DNA from: Lactarius indigo
Lineage: Eukaryota; Basidiomycota; Agaricomycetes; Russulales; Russulaceae
DNA length: 64,000 bases
Reading direction: 5' to 3'
Assembly (NCBI GenBank): GCA_025766275.1
Contig: JAFKAC010000110.1
Location: forward strand, 110,139 to 174,138
The position numbers and the translations under genes were made by a program. Every line of letters begins with the position of its first letter. Position 1 is the stretch's first letter. This document shows, one piece after another, positions 11,601-24,966 of the stretch. The notes beneath the pieces were generated by a model. It did not search any database. It saw nothing but the letters and a program-made list of their open reading frames with translations, and was not told the DNA's origin.

Positions 11601-13741
11601 CGGGCGTACTTTCCAGATGGTGATCTCAGAGCTCTTACGTCCACACTGTAGACTAGCTCAGCACGGCAGCATGTTGGGCAGTCCTTGCGGTCGATTCTTG
11701 TGTGGAACCGGTCCGATGGCAGAGCTTGGTCACAGTAAGCCTGTTTCTTTTTTGCTGTCGCTTTCTCCTTGTCTGTCTGCGCGAATGCTCCAGCAAGTGC
11801 TGCTGTTACTGTCCCTTGCTGCGAGTCAAGCCTTCCTGCTCGTGTTGCTACACGGTGTGAGATGTAGTTGTAGAATTGTGATGACACTGGCTTCACAGCA
11901 GATCTTCCGCCTCTGCTCCGCATGTTGCCACCTTCCTCTGATCCTTCCCAGCTAGACTCGCTCGATGATTCGTCTTCCTCTTTACACACCGATTTGTTGA
12001 TTTCTGCAATCGCCCGGTAAAAGCATGGCGGTATCCCTGATGCCTGCACATTGCCTGCCGTCCGTAGGAATCCAAGAGGGTACACGTCTACGTTGATGAT
12101 GTCATATTTCGTAAGATCTTGTCCAAATAACTTGTCCGCGTCTGCAGAGTATCCTTGATCAGGGTTGAATAGTGAGTGTATCTTCTCAAGATTCATTAGT
12201 ACTCCGCAATCCGGCTCATCCGGGTCCACAAGAGCTCGTCTCCGCGGTATCCGTTTCCCATCACGGTCGAAAATTGCCACCTTGTCCCCGTCTTCGTTCA
12301 CCATCGGACACGTTTCTATTTTCACCCGCTGTCTTCCCCGTTTGTCTTGCTTGTCGTAGATGTTCGCCCCGTACTTCTCTCTTATCGTTTCTGTCGCGAT
12401 CGTTTCCCATTCATGTATGTGGAAGCACCTGCGTCGTTTCGTCGCAGCCATCCTCTCTGCTCAGTCATTTTGATCCACTCTTAATCACGGGGGGTACTTA
12501 CTCGATCGACGTTGCTAGCGCGAAAGTAACATATGATATTTTCGAATAGTCTCTTTCCGTGTCCCAGCTTTCTGCTTCGTTATCTTCGTTTCCCGCAAGC
12601 GCGATCGCCGCGTTTTGCCCGTACCGCGACGTCACCACAATTGGTGAGTGCCGTTTCAGGAACCCATCTAACTTCCAGCTGTCCGGTGCCTTCTCCACCC
12701 AGTCCTTGTACCCGTTCGCCATCAGCGAGTCAAGTTTCTGAGCGTCTTCGAAGTTCAGCCTAATCGTCGGTTCCTCTCTGTCCCGTTCATCGCCTCGTCA
12801 GTTTCCTCCCACTGTTATATCGTACTCCTCGTACTGCATGTGTTCACGTACAAGATGTTTGTTATTTTGTCCCATTCCGCTTCCTCGTTTTCTAGGTTTT
12901 GCTCGTATACCTCTTCCACGTTCATGTATGCCCGGTCTGGTATTCTTTCCAGGAAGTGTGCGAACATCATTACCATTTGACGATAGTGCCGTCTAGATAG
13001 TAACGACCCTCCTGTCGAGTGCCCAGGCCCTGGCGGTGCCGTCTTTCCTCGTAGGAACTCGTTCGGTGCCATCGCCACGAACACGTCCTCGTTCATCGCC
13101 CGCCCAATGAATAGGAACCGACCTTTCGTGTCAAATCCCACCATCGCGTGCTTTCCCTTGAACTCCCGATATGGCTTCCCCAAGTCCAGTTCGAATGAGA
13201 ATCGGTGCGAGTTCGCGACGTTCGGAAGTATCGCTGATAGCCCAATACGATTCCCGATTGTCAGGTGGTAATCGATCATCGTTTTATTCGTCCTTATCCC
13301 GACGTTTCCCGACCTCGCTTCGACGCAGAATTCCTCGTCGATCTTGATCCTGTTCCGTCTCGATAGCAGCTTCACCGCGTTCGTGCTTTTCCTCTCATAC
13401 AACTTCTTCAGCTCTGATAAATCAATTCTCTTCACTTCCTTGTTGTTGAAGTTGTCGATGTTTCCATCAACTTCATAGTTGCTCGCGATAATCATGTTCA
13501 GCACTTCCGATTGCTTGATCCTGTCATCAGCCTCTACACTCAGCTCATCTGGGATCTCTGTGATGTCAGTTGGGCCTGACGACATCTTCTTGTCTTCCGC
13601 GTTCGCCAGATCAATGTCTGTGCTCTTGTTGCTACTGTACATACAGTGCTCAGCAGCCCATGTCTCCTTTTCCTTCAAATCAGTCACTCACATATTGTCC
13701 ATCGACTCAAGTGAGTCTCTTGAGGTCGCCACAGATGACAT
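8652..13741 (-). CDS. Large multi-exon protein of unknown function
   Basis: Seven exons join in one continuous frame: 13741-13692, 13634-12852, 12777-12502, 12428-11610, 11551-11452, 11391-10999, 10229-8652 (1,332 codons plus stop). All introns are GT-AG with matching phase. The fourth (11609-11552) has a CTAAC branch site about 25 nt before its acceptor. A further in-frame 48-nt intron (8971-8924) is likely because its translation is a run of Phe/Ser/Leu; the product would then be 1,316 aa. The start is the MSSVATSRD methionine. Visible parts: acidic Ser/Glu-rich segment (ESSSESSWEGSEEGG), a Cys cluster CPTCC, an Ala/Leu-rich central part (MHVELVAALERALCFCH) and a C-terminal Pro/His-rich half. 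I recognise no family. Intron 6 (10998-10230, 769 bp) is unusually long because it holds the palindrome array. The intact frame over more than 5 kb argues for a functional gene, host or transposon-borne. Confidence 0.72.
10320..10937. repeat. Array of ten 52-bp palindromes, 63-bp period
   Basis: Ten units begin TATACGCGGCACC and end GGTGCCGCGTATA around a core related to TTTTTGATCTGAAATCAAC. They are separated by 11-bp spacers that are either ATGAGATTGAT or TCCGATCTCAT or their complements, so units occur in both orientations. The period is 63 bp (21 codons), so long frames are open on both strands (200 and 256 codons), but they are artefacts of the period. The array lies wholly within intron 6 of the large minus-strand gene. 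Confidence 0.93.
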
Positions 13742-15336
13742 CTTCACAACGTGCTCTTTGAGTTGTATTGAATACTGAGTAAGCCACACTCACTGTGCCG
13801 CTCTGTCCATCAGTCACTGCTTAATCAGCATCCCCAAACATGGCAAGACCGGACTGGACTGTCCGTTCTCTGTGAAAAGTCAAATCCTATTCCTCACCCA
13901 CCTCTCCACACCCTCATTCTTTGTGAGTCTCTGTTCAGCTTCTACAATGAGTGTCCCTTGTCGCGCGGAGTAGAGCACGGAGTATATTTTAGGAGGTGCA
14001 ACACAGAACGGCAGGGCTGCTGGTGAGACAATAACATTGTTCTGTATTATGTAGGCAAAACCAAGGGGGTCACGGGATTTTAAGCACCCATACCCTGGTT
14101 AGGAGCATAGGGGGGGTATAGCAGACCCTTGGCAGATTTTTATTTACCAGCGCCTATGGGGCGCTAACTCTACTCTAGCCAAATCTGGCGAATGTGAAGA
14201 ACAATTTATACATTAATCTATTCCTACTAGTACTCATGACTGCATGGGTGAGAAGAGTGCATTAATTGGTGATGGAATCGGTAAATGGGACAGTTAACAC
14301 ATGAAAGAGATTGTTTGAAGAGGAAATGGTCTTGCAACACATGCAAGATTTGGTGGTGTCTGAAGCATTGCCAGGTGTTGTGCGGGCTTCCGCGGGGCAC
14401 GATCTGTCGTATATGGACCCACAGAGATCATGTACACCTCATTGTACAAGGGCTAGGGCCGCATACAAGTGCGGACAGGTCAGAAACAGAAATGGTGGGC
14501 TACAGAGCCCATGGAATGAGGGTGGTTGCAAATGGTCGCGCACGCTTCTGCATGGTACGAAACCTCACAGAGGTAACCGCCATAGTTGGGAATGTGTTGG
14601 GTTCAAATCTCTAAGGCCGCGTGCAATTGGGACACATTGGGGAACACAAGAGATTAGGCTCACTGCACTCAAAAGTCCGAAATCTAAAGGAAAAAGTCTA
14701 CTATTGTCTGTGAGAGAGAAAAGGAGTAGTTGATGGGGGTGGAGAGAAGAGAGCGTCAAAATGAGGCAAGACTCCAGATCGCACTGAAGATGGAGAGCCT
14801 GAGGACAGGCTGGGAGAGTTGGGGCCAGACAGCAAAAGGTAGCAGTGAATTACCAAGCCAATTGCTGTATTTAGTAGGTGCAAGAATGTAATACCATATT
14901 TGGATAGGCGCTCGCTTATGTAAATACCTACCCCCCTTTCCCCATTGGCCTTATGAGATTTTTGTACCCCCTATATCTAACTACACTTCCACGACCCCCT
15001 TGGGCAAAACCACTGGACTCATGTGTAGAAGTTATGTACAATGGGCTCAGCAGAGAGACAACAGATGATGTGTAAAAGATCGGGTGAAAGCTTGAAGCGC
15101 TCCTCGATCGAAAAGGAGAGTTCATGTGGCTGAGGCGAGGTCATGACATCCAACCTGAAGGAATCGATGACGCAGCGAGTAAGACTTGGAACCCCTTAGT
15201 TAGGAAGCAATAGAGAGGTTTGCTTACCCTGTGGAAGTCATCAGCAACCAGGCTGGTACAACTAGTGCACTGGCAGCATGGTGTATCGGATGACATTTTC
15301 ATGAAGGGCAGGGGCAGATTGGATGTATGGTGCTAT
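13742..15336. other. No supported gene
   Basis: Contains the presumed upstream region of the large gene (13742-13900) and then unassigned sequence. Frames at 14285-14733 are short, overlapping and without domains. Confidence 0.4.
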
Positions 15337-15915
15337 TGTTATGATCCGACGCTTCGGACCTAAGTCACAGTATGTCTCCACCCTGCCTTCCCCTTTCTGT
15401 ACTATACCTTGTTACCAAAGGAGCTACTGTTACTAGTGGCGCTGTTTCTTTGATCCAAACTTCTGTTTACTCTGTTTAGTCTCTTTGATATTGTGTGGAC
15501 TTGTGTTCATGTTGTTTGGAACCCTGTCCTATATAAACCTGTACCATAGACCGTAGGAAGCCAGACTTGGCTTCGTTTGCAATCTAGCAACCTTGCCTCC
15601 GTACTTTGGTGTGACCTCGCCTTATCCCTCTCTTCTTGTGCATCCCCTACCTCAGTCCCTAACCAGGACACTTCGAAGTCTTTGCAGTTGAACTATATCA
15701 ACGCGTTACACCTGTTATACTCTGTGCACTAGCAAGATCAAGTGTAGAGAAGTGTTAGACACTTCGGACGAGGAGTCCTACATTACAGAGTAGTGCTGCA
15801 CCTTGTGCCACACTTTTATCACTTGTATTTCATAGCAATAAGACAACAGAGGTCTTCGCTTGATACTTGTGTGATTCAGAACCTTTAGAACCCACGCCCC
15901 TGCTAGGGCGTAACA
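15337..15915 (+). repeat. Solo LTR family B with TSD GCTAT
   Basis: 579 bp, TGTTATGATC...AGGGCGTAACA, with direct repeats GCTAT at 15332-15336 and 15916-15920. TATA box CTATATAAACC near 15530 sets the orientation. No internal element sequence on either side. Confidence 0.92.
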
Positions 15916-16937
15916 GCTATGATGACAGTGTGTTTTCTGAGGTAAAGGAGGAAAGAGTCGCTGGCCCAGCGCCCCATGGCTTTAACGACGTTGAAAGGGA
16001 CCCCACGAAGGAGGTATTTGAGAGTCGAGCTGATTCAAATGCCATGCCCTTGTAGGGGCTCCAGACCGGCTGCATGAGCTGCCTTTCTGATCCTTTCCAG
16101 GAATTTGGCCTTTGTGAGGGGATGATGCACGTTCTGTTGAAGTGCACAACTAACAAGCAAAGGATAAGCTTGAACAGCTAGAGACAGACAAGTTACTTCA
16201 GAGGTAGAAGGAACTCTAATACCATCACTACACACCTAGAAACAGACAAGTAGAGGTGAAAGAAGTAAGGTAGAAAGAAGGAACTTACACTTCAGAGGTA
16301 GAAGGAACTCTGAAGTGTGAAGGCAGAAACAGCAGTCCTTATATATATAGGATGCTTAGCTAATAATGGTCTGTGCACACTTGTGACCCAAACACAATAC
16401 TGTCGCCAATTTCTCAAGAGTGTCATAGCACAGTGTAACGCATTACGTTGATCGTGACGGACCTCACAGCTGTGCAATCTTTGTACTTGCGCTGCAATAC
16501 CACTATAATAACTGTGTTACCTCACAAGTATTTCATCCATACCATAACACCTATGACCAGTCTCGCTGGTTGGGGCTCCACCATGGTGCCCTAATGACTA
16601 CTGCGTTCATTCTGTACAACTGACACAACCACAATATATTATACACAGCCACGATATGTAATGTTCTTTCTGCCTGTAACATTTGTACACAGCGATGTTG
16701 ATTGTAATGGAATTACAGCACTGTTGTGACATATACAGGCTAGGCCTGGTGGTGGCAACACTATGCCTCCATCCCACCTTCTCAAGCTTGTGCGAACACC
16801 ATCAAGTACATACTTGCATACCCCAGTATTGTCATTTTTGTCCATCCCAGCATTCAACACTCAATATGTAAACTCAGTAGTCATACATGGCTACGTCAAG
16901 CTCACTGTGAACACTGCCATCATCCGCACTGTCTGAG
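15916..16937. other. No supported gene; short direct repeats
   Basis: A ~22-bp direct repeat (ACTTCAGAGGTAGAAGGAAC) occurs near 16196 and 16290. Otherwise unassigned. Confidence 0.4.
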
Positions 16938-17352
16938 TGTCACAAACGCCCTATACCCTTCTCTTCTCTCCCTTCTTTTCCATTTCTTCACTTCTTCATT
17001 CTGCTGGCATTTGCTTCGCTGGCATCCGCTGTGCTGGCATTTGTACTGCCTCGCTGGCATCCCCAGACACTAGCTATATAAACCCTGTAACACGCCCTGT
17101 ATTTCCTTAGCTTTGGCTTTGTCAATCTACTGTCTTGTCCCTCAGTACAATCCTCTCTTCTCTATCACAGCCCTCTTCTCTATAGCCTAGCTCTTGTGCT
17201 TGAACAAGAGGACCTTTGTCACTGTCCAGTTGACAGTGGCAATTGTATCAGAACTTAGGAGCCCATCCACTCAGTGGGGGTCCAACTCTGAGTCCTTTGC
17301 CTCAGGCAGGATCAGTTACAGAATGAATGCACGCCCCGGCAGTGGCGTGACA
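16938..17352 (+). repeat. Solo LTR family C' with TSD CTGAG
   Basis: 415 bp, TGTCACAAACGCC...GGCGTGACA, flanked by CTGAG at 16933-16937 and 17353-17357. Contains TATA (GCTATATAAACC, ~17073) and a run of GCTGGCAT repeats at 17003-17055. Confidence 0.93.
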
Positions 17353-17399
17353 CTGAGCCAATGCTTGATCAGTCTCCATCCTCTATTTCATTCCCCTTG

Positions 17400-20300
17400 G
17401 TGATTTCAATTTCCATTTGATCAGTTTGGGTGTTTGCTGGGTTGTCAAGTTCCCTGTCAGATGTTGAAGCAATAAGCGCATTTGCTTCATGAGCAAAATC
17501 AGGGGGGTTGTGGTGACCGATACCCCAACCAAGGTATTGCATCATCATGTCTCTATCTACGAACCTGGGTGGTATATACGTTAGCAAACATATTGAAGGA
17601 TTAGTTCAAGTTCATATGTACCTTGAGACATAGTAATTGACCCAATCTCCCGTCACAAAGTCCCGTGCCTGGGATGGTGACAGTAACTGTGTCATTTTTC
17701 CGCAGGAAAATGCTGGTATCAAATGGCAAGCTTGAAAATCACACATGCTGGATTGAGGAAGCCAAATGTACCTGACGGATTGTTTTCTGGAACCCAGCTG
17801 ATCCTGTCCAGTCTACAGGTCCCAGGTCCCCCTTGCCAGTCGGGTTCATGTCCAAACCATCATATGAACAAGAAGTCGACACGTTCTGGTTGACTGCAGA
17901 AATTTGGACCAAAATATATGTTTGCATGGTATATACCCAAAACCCACGCATACCAGAAGGGGTGGTGAGCATCATTGCAAGCCCTTAGCATGACATCATG
18001 GTGTGATGTGTTGCAGTTGATTGAGTTGCAGTCTTGGGTTATGTCATATGTTGTGTAGTTGAATGTTGTGGTCGCATGCGAGAGAATTGTGTTGTGCTGG
18101 ATCTTCACATTCGCAAGCTCTGTACTTGTATATTTGGGCTTGTTGCTGACAGTGACCTGGTGGAGATGACAGGCTAGGAGGTGTGATAGCAGGCTGTTAT
18201 GAAAGTCCTTGCGTAGCTAGTTAGTATCGGAATACATTCTCATTCTGCACCCTGGTACTTACCTTAAAAGCAGGTTCAACGGCATTTTTGGGCTCGTTGA
18301 GAAACTGTGGGAGGTACAATTTATTAGATTGATCCTGGGCAATACGATACCAATTCCCGGGAAGGTCCTTCACACGAGGGTTGACACAAGGGGTCTCTGC
18401 CTCAGCTTCAGCCGCAACCATTTTGTCATTCATCCATTCGTGGACCTGTTCAACCACGTCTCTATTAATCATTTGGTCAATAAAACATTGCTTATTAGTG
18501 TGCATGTATCATCTCTTGATGTTGCAATGCTCCAGTTCACCCTGTTGGGACAAAATTGAAAATTCATTAGTAGCTTTTCAAATGCATACAAGGCCTTTGA
18601 AGCGCACAATCTGGGTACTGTACAAGTCAGTAGTACCGAACATCTTGATAGTTTCGACATAGTCCCCAAGCGCATGTAGCTTATACGTTGATAGGTTGAA
18701 GGTCTTAGGCCGCTTCCCACCAGTGCTGGCAGAGAGCACAGCATTGGCACATTGGCAAGACATCCTCTGTTCTGCCGCCCAGCGTCTTGCATTGTACTCA
18801 TGGTTGGTCTCAACCGTGTTGAAACATGGGCAAGTCACCTCCGTGAAGTGGCAAAGCACTTTTGCAAAAAGCACTGTGACATTATCAAGAACCTTGAGGG
18901 TTGTCTCTATATGGATCCACAGCTTGGTGAGGGAATGCCAATACGACACGAGGTATAGAAGACTCAGAACTGAGTCAATGTGTGGCACAGGCAGTAACCC
19001 TTCAAAGCAAGGGATGCAGCACTGGAACACGTCCCATGTGAGTAGATAGAACAACACCAGGTTACACTGCAAGCCAAGCTCACCTGAAGGATGTCCTCAA
19101 AATCCTGGGCAGCAAGTTTCTTTATGTCTGCAATGTTGTGCGTGAATCAATGGATTGTAGATGCACCAAATGATGATATTTGCTGGAAGCTGTTATGGGG
19201 TGAACGTGCTGCAGTGCCACAGTCAAAAAAAGAGTATGCACTGATGATTGAATTCCTGCACAATATTTGCACCACATGAATACAGAATCCTAACTAGATG
19301 GGTGAGTAGGGCTTTCCAAACCCCCAGTTTGAACTTGTGCATGATATCAATGACAAGTGTACGGAAGATGTCGAAGTCGAACTCCTTGAGTGAGTGGGAA
19401 AATATGTTCTAGAGTAGAAATTAGCTTGAAATCACTTACGCACCAAAATATGACTTACCAATGTCGGAATGAGAGAGTGCTCTCTGAGGAGCCACTCAAC
19501 ACTAGGCTCACTGCCAAGTGCATAACCCCTTTGGTAGATGTTATCGCATGCTTTTTGTACAGTGGCTCGGAATGTTTCATTGTCCTGTCTGATATTCGTT
19601 CGATGAGAGTCTGCATCAGTTGTTGTTCCAAGAGCATGGAATTCTTCCTTCTTGATCATGCACTGTGAACATGGGCACCGTCCCATATCACAGATTGTTG
19701 CAATCAAGACTCTGTGTATCTGGAGTCACGATGGGGATGTTGCTTTGAGTTATTGTGCTACATACTTTTCAGGGTAATTGGCCGAGTACATGAATATTCG
19801 GGGAAAGACTTGACGGACAACATGGTCAGCACAGGTAACAGTAATGCTGTGCTCATAAGTTTTGCAGAACTCAGCATCTAATAAGAGCCGCCAGACCCCA
19901 TGAAATAGTTTGTGACGACAGTGGGCAAGGAGTGCTGGTGTCGGTGAGACGCCATGACTTTGTACCTCCTCTGCAAAGGAGTTGGGGAGCTGAACAGTTT
20001 CAGTGTTTTTTTTAAAAAAAAAAAAGTAAACGATCACTCACCAGAGGGACATAACCAACCACTTGAGCAGAATGTGTAGAAGGCTTGCACTGAGTATACT
20101 TTGACTGATTACCAAAGTAGGCGTAAATCGGCCATGCCTTTGCTTGCCTGAATTGTGTGAGATATGTGGAGTCAGACCATATCATGAATGCAGCTATGAC
20201 ACAAGGGTGCACTGAGTCCAGATGGGCACTAATAAGGTCGTGTTCAGCAGCCAGGAATGTGTCAGAGGAGTATAGCTCTCCCCAGACATGCTCCAGGGGT

Positions 20301-21480
20301 GTATCACGATAGGGTGGCTGCCAGACTTCTTTATGGCCATACCAGTGCAGCTCCACAGAATTTCTTCCCTCTTAAATAGTTTCCAACATGGTTTGCATGA
20401 GAGAGTGAGTGTGGATGTTGTGGACAGGGACTTTGTATGCAGGAAAGGGATCACCATCAGGGTCTACCTCATCGTATCGTTGGCTGCATGCATGTGCATT
20501 TGCCTCCATGTGGTGTGAAGCTGCTGTCGGTTTTTTTCCAGTTGGGACCTCAATGATGATAGTATTGCGTCGCCATCCATTGCCACCCCATGGTGACTGA
20601 ATATCCATGGCTATCACTCTTTCGATTGCTGCAAAGTCAACACCGTCCAGTTTCTTACTCTCAAAGCGTTCATCAAGGAGCACTTTGACCACGGAAGCCC
20701 AGTCTGAGGAAGAGACAATGCCCTGCATCTGCCTCCAGGTGAGGTTGAATAAAAATGAACTAATATTCGGATAAGGGTAGATGATGTCAGAGACTTCCCT
20801 GTCAGGTTTTGGACAAGATAGGGAGGGGTCCACGGCAAGGGGGTTTCGTGTATCTTCAGAGATGATGACGGCCTGTAGATCGTTGGTATTCTTGTACAAG
20901 ACCAAACCGATTTGCGGGCACAAAAGTGAAGTGGGGGACATTCTCAATAAGGGACTCATGTCTTTTGTTGCCATCAATAGGAGATGATCACCCATTGTTG
21001 CTGGCAGCACTAGACAATGGGGGTTTGACTGGGGCATTCTCTAGGACTTTCCAGGTTGGCCAGTGGACCCGTCGGGAAGAGAGTGGCTCTGCTGACACCG
21101 AGACAGCATCACCAATCTCTACATCCTGGAAGAAATATGTGTATCAGCCAGATCTGAATTAATGACAAGTAGTATACATACCAACTGAGCCAACTCAAAG
21201 TCACAAGTATCTGCAGAGGGGGGAACTGATTGCTCAGCCTGTAGTCTGTGGCCATCACTAGCATGAGGCAGAACCTCCTCACATACTTGCTTTCGGGAGT
21301 ATGACAGCAACACTCTGAGTTTTTTGATGTTAGAAGGGCCATTCTTCCAAAGTTCTCTTGAGCAATTGTGAGCAGCGGTGCAGTTGTTGTGGAGGTGTTT
21401 GGTGAGGCTAGCTTTGTGTATGAAGAACTGTCCGCATGCTTCACATCAGCTGCTTTTGGAGGCGCTGTGAAGTCAATTCA
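17400..21480 (-). pseudogene. Plavaka-type transposase, decayed
   Basis: Exon-sized blocks occur in family order on the minus strand: a C2HC zinc finger (CEACGQFFIHKASLTKH, about 21430); WGGNGWRRNTIIIEVPTG with a zinc/His segment (20370-20600); WSDSTYLTQFRQAKAWPIYA (~20150); SITVTCADHVVRQVFPRIF (~19830); CDMGRCPCSQCMIKKEEFHALG (~19660); IMHKFKLGVWKALLTH (~19330); then the CIPCFEGLLPVPH and LSTYKLHALGDYV blocks (18580-19070). These match my memory of the Plavaka (CACTA-related) family. Blocks lie in different frames, partly because of introns, but stops and shifts near 20370, 19080 and elsewhere indicate a dead copy. In the usually acidic motif HEFELG both Glu positions read Lys here. Terminal repeats were not located. 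Confidence 0.75.
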
Positions 21481-23929
21481 TGGTGGGACAGCTAGAGGTA
21501 CCTAGAGGTGGGAACGGTCAACATGTGTAAGGAGGGGGGGTTCATATACCATGTATTTTGAAAGTTGAATGGTTGGTCATGGTGATCAAATGGACAGCCG
21601 ACAGAAATTGCAGGGTAGTTATATTGATTTGGTGTCAAAATATGGCGGCTACAATACTTGTAGATTGGCGACGGGAGTTGAGGAACGGCAGTGTCATCCA
21701 AGTACGCCTGTGCAGTAGCGTGGCATCAAGAAAAACTAGTCAGACAAACAATACAAAGTAAAAGTAAAAGTGAACTTACCTGCACTCAAGCCAACTGTGA
21801 GTGCACAAAAAACCCAACAGAGCGCACACAGTTTGTTTGATGTGCCATCCATAATGGCTGAACATGAAATTCTGAGTCCAGCCAGAGCACACCCGGCAAA
21901 ATATCTGCTAGTGACCAAACTTCCCAGTAAAATACCCATAAAGATGGATCTGAGTGAGCGATCGAGGTACCAGTTATGAAAATACGCAAGGCACTCACCT
22001 GAAGCCAAGCAGTCACCCATTGCTGCACAACATCAACAGAGTATCCATGGTTTTGTGTCACACAGCAGCCTAGAATAAAAAAAGGTTCGATGTGGTTCAA
22101 AGTGGGAAGCCAGCACCTGGTAAAATACCTAGAAAAAAGTAGATCAGAATATAAGGATCTGTGTTAGTGATCGGTTTAAGAATAGCTGGAATATGCAACG
22201 CACTAAGAAGTCCAGTAGACAGTTGGGAAAAAGGGTACTTGATATTCCAAAATTGGTAGTGTTGGAGTTGTGATGCAGAGTTGTGATGTGCCAATAACAA
22301 ACAAGGCTTGTTTGTGGCTAGCGTGACACTCAAACTCAGCTGTCATGCTCACACGCTCACATCCTAGCCTCTCCCACTATGTCCCACCTGATACATGCAC
22401 GGGTTTCCATAGTGCTGTGAGTTTTCAAAGTCATGGTTTGGGTCCACCCAGCTAAGCGATGCCATAATGTCCATATATAAGTGGGCTTGCCGATTGTGAG
22501 TCCTAAATTTTTATGTCATCTAACCAAACCCCTCCCTGTGGACAGAGACTACCAGACGCATCCGCCAATGGGCATCGAAGACGGTCCCATACCCTTGGTC
22601 CGTCAAGTAAGTCAAGAAGGAGAGCCCATGACAACTGCCCTCACCGTCAACTCCCTCAGCCATGGTTCTCTCCAGCACCACCACCTGCTGATGAGCTAGG
22701 TTGTCTCTACATGTCAGGACACTGCCCAAAACAACCCGAGCTACCCTGGGTTCAGGGAGGTGTGAAGCTGCATTGCCGATTGTGCAGGCCTTCACGGGAC
22801 CTGCTACTTTGTACAGCAGTTGGCCGATTCGGGGGAAACGTCACTCTAAAGCACTGAAGGGCATGCAATGGTGCAGCACTTAGGGGAACACAGCGAGCAA
22901 AGGGAACTGGGACCCTCAGAGCTCTAAGCTCTGAGGGAAAGCAGACTAAGATTAACTGGGGGAAAGGGGTAGTTACAGGATGTTTATATACATGGAAACA
23001 GAGGTATTGATCTAAATATAAAGTAGACCCTAGAGGGCAACCAAGTGAGGTCACAAAGCAAAAGGAATGGAATGGGCCAATGCCCAAGATTGGCCGAAGC
23101 AGTGGGAAAGTCGGCTGCCAGAGCGATGGAAAAGTGCCCAATATTGGCTGAAGTGTGGGAAAGTGCGGGCTGCCAGAGCAGTGCAAGATGGTAGTAAAAG
23201 ATGACAGATCCAAAAACAGTAATTTACCTGGCCAGCTATGTGCTGGGTGTATTATCCACTCCCAACTGAGATCCTGACTGTCCTCAGTCACCAGTGTGCG
23301 CAGGAATTTGGTCGGCTTGTGGCACAGGGGTCAGTAACAGTCATCCCCTTGGATGTATCTTGTGTGCTTGAGACTGCCTCATGCAGTAGTACTGATGTCT
23401 TGGGCTGAATCGTGTTCGCTGGGTGTGCTGTCGCGGGAGTTGCAAATGTGTGTGCTGGTACATGGTGTCATCCTTGACACTCAGCCGAATCGCCAAAGGT
23501 TGCGTGATTGTGGTGCTGTCACTGATACACTTGCACTTGAGGGACTCAGCCGAACTGCTGCTCTTGGTACTGCAAAGTTGCTCTTGTCGCACATGCATTT
23601 GTGAGACTTGAAAACACGACTACTGATGCCTAAGACTGCTCTGAACTCCTGTGCAAGCTGCAAATGTACATGCAACGCTGGTGCAGTTGCTGCCACCGGA
23701 CTGGTAATACTCCTTGCTGTATGTTGCTGCTGATCCACTGGTGTCATGTATGTTGCTGCATGCCCTGTAAACGTCACCACAGGTGCGGTATGCTATCGCC
23801 GAACTCTTGCTGTGCCATGGGCATCTGCAAGTAAGTGTCGCTGTTGCTGCCCCACTTGTACTCCCAGTGCATGCCGTTCTTGATTAAGTCGCTCTGCAAG
23901 TACCACACACATCACCGCATGTGTCGTAA
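21481..23929. other. Unassigned; possible short hydrophobic ORF
   Basis: A minus frame at 22020-21783 encodes a hydrophobic stretch (SIFMGILLGSLVTSRYF...CWVFCALTVG) ending at a good donor GTAAGT, so it may be an exon of an unrecognised gene. 23070-23190 contains an imperfect ~70-bp direct repeat (GCCCAAGATTGGC / GCCCAATATTGGC). Nothing else can be supported. Confidence 0.3.
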
Positions 23930-24966
23930 GTGCTGTCACATGTACTGTTAGTTGTTGCCAATTTTTTGATGGGCCGCAGACATCCGCACATGCGAATTGT
24001 TATCGCCGAGGCTGAGTTCTTGCACTGTTCTTGTGCCGAGAGTCGCTCTTGATGGACTGGTTGCAACCTTCTGCATGCCTTTCCACATAACCTGTAAGCG
24101 ACGTTGCACATGTGGGTGGCCAACCTTAGTCTTCGAGCATGACACGAACATCCATGCACATGGTGCTTTTGTCACTGCAGTTGGGCCCTTGTGTTTGTGT
24201 TCCTCGCCATGCTTGGGGTCATTCTTGTAAGAACTATGTCATATTCCTCCATGCATGCTGTTGTGGAACCTGCAATCGCTACTGTCAATGCATGACATTC
24301 TCCATGGTATCGAAAATGTTTGAGTCAACGCCTGGGGCTGGTCTGCACCACTGGGCAAGCCGCGACAATCTGTGTGATGCCTGCACAGGCACTGCTGCTG
24401 GACTTGTGACCCTCTTCGGCACGCATTGCTACCGGTCTGCTGGTACTGCGCACTTTGCCACGTGTCCATGAGTATTTGCGCATACATGGCACTGCCACTG
24501 GAGCCTTTGCTTTGTGCTCTTGTCTCTGCCAAACAGATCCCACCTAGATTGCGTTGCGTTCTTCCTTGCACATTGCTGCACAGCCAAAGAGCACTGCAGC
24601 TGATGTGAGACTGCTCTTTGTGAAGGTGGGGCGCTGTCATCGTGGGATTTGTAGACACTTGTGCTGACTTTGACAGGCAATGAGTGTTGATGGAAGACCT
24701 GTGGGAATGTGTACAATGGCATGGGATAGCTGGTAGTACGTGTGCTGGCCCTAGTTGCTGTGAACCGATTGCTGATGCTACACATGTCTGTGCACATTGC
24801 TGTGGTTACCATAAGTGCTGTCCTGTGTACTGATAGTCATTGCCAATCTTTCGATGGGCTGTGGATGTCTGTGTGCGCATGCTGCTGCTGCTGAACCTCG
24901 CACTTGTGTTCCTCTTCGCACTGGGTACTGCTCTTGAAAGGGCCATGTTGCATTCTTCCATGCATG
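23930..24966. repeat. Degenerate duplication, continues after the copia element
   Basis: Two diverged copies of the same unknown sequence: 23930-24010 resembles 24815-24895 (GTACTGTTAGTTGTTGCCAA / GTACTGATAGTCATTGCCAA). 24238-24285 resembles 24945-24966 plus 31305-31335 (CATGCATGCTG..., GAACCTGCAATCGCTACTGT). The second copy is split by the copia insertion. Identity of the unit unknown. Confidence 0.6.

Noticed and set aside
11573..12451. Independent 292-residue gene ending at 11573
   Set aside because: A GT-AG intron with a CTAAC branch site (11609-11552) joins the frame to the next exon in phase, so the stop is probably intronic.
14590..14620. B-box-like GGGTTCAAATCT, possible SINE or tRNA
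   Set aside because: No A-box 30-60 bp upstream and no cloverleaf.
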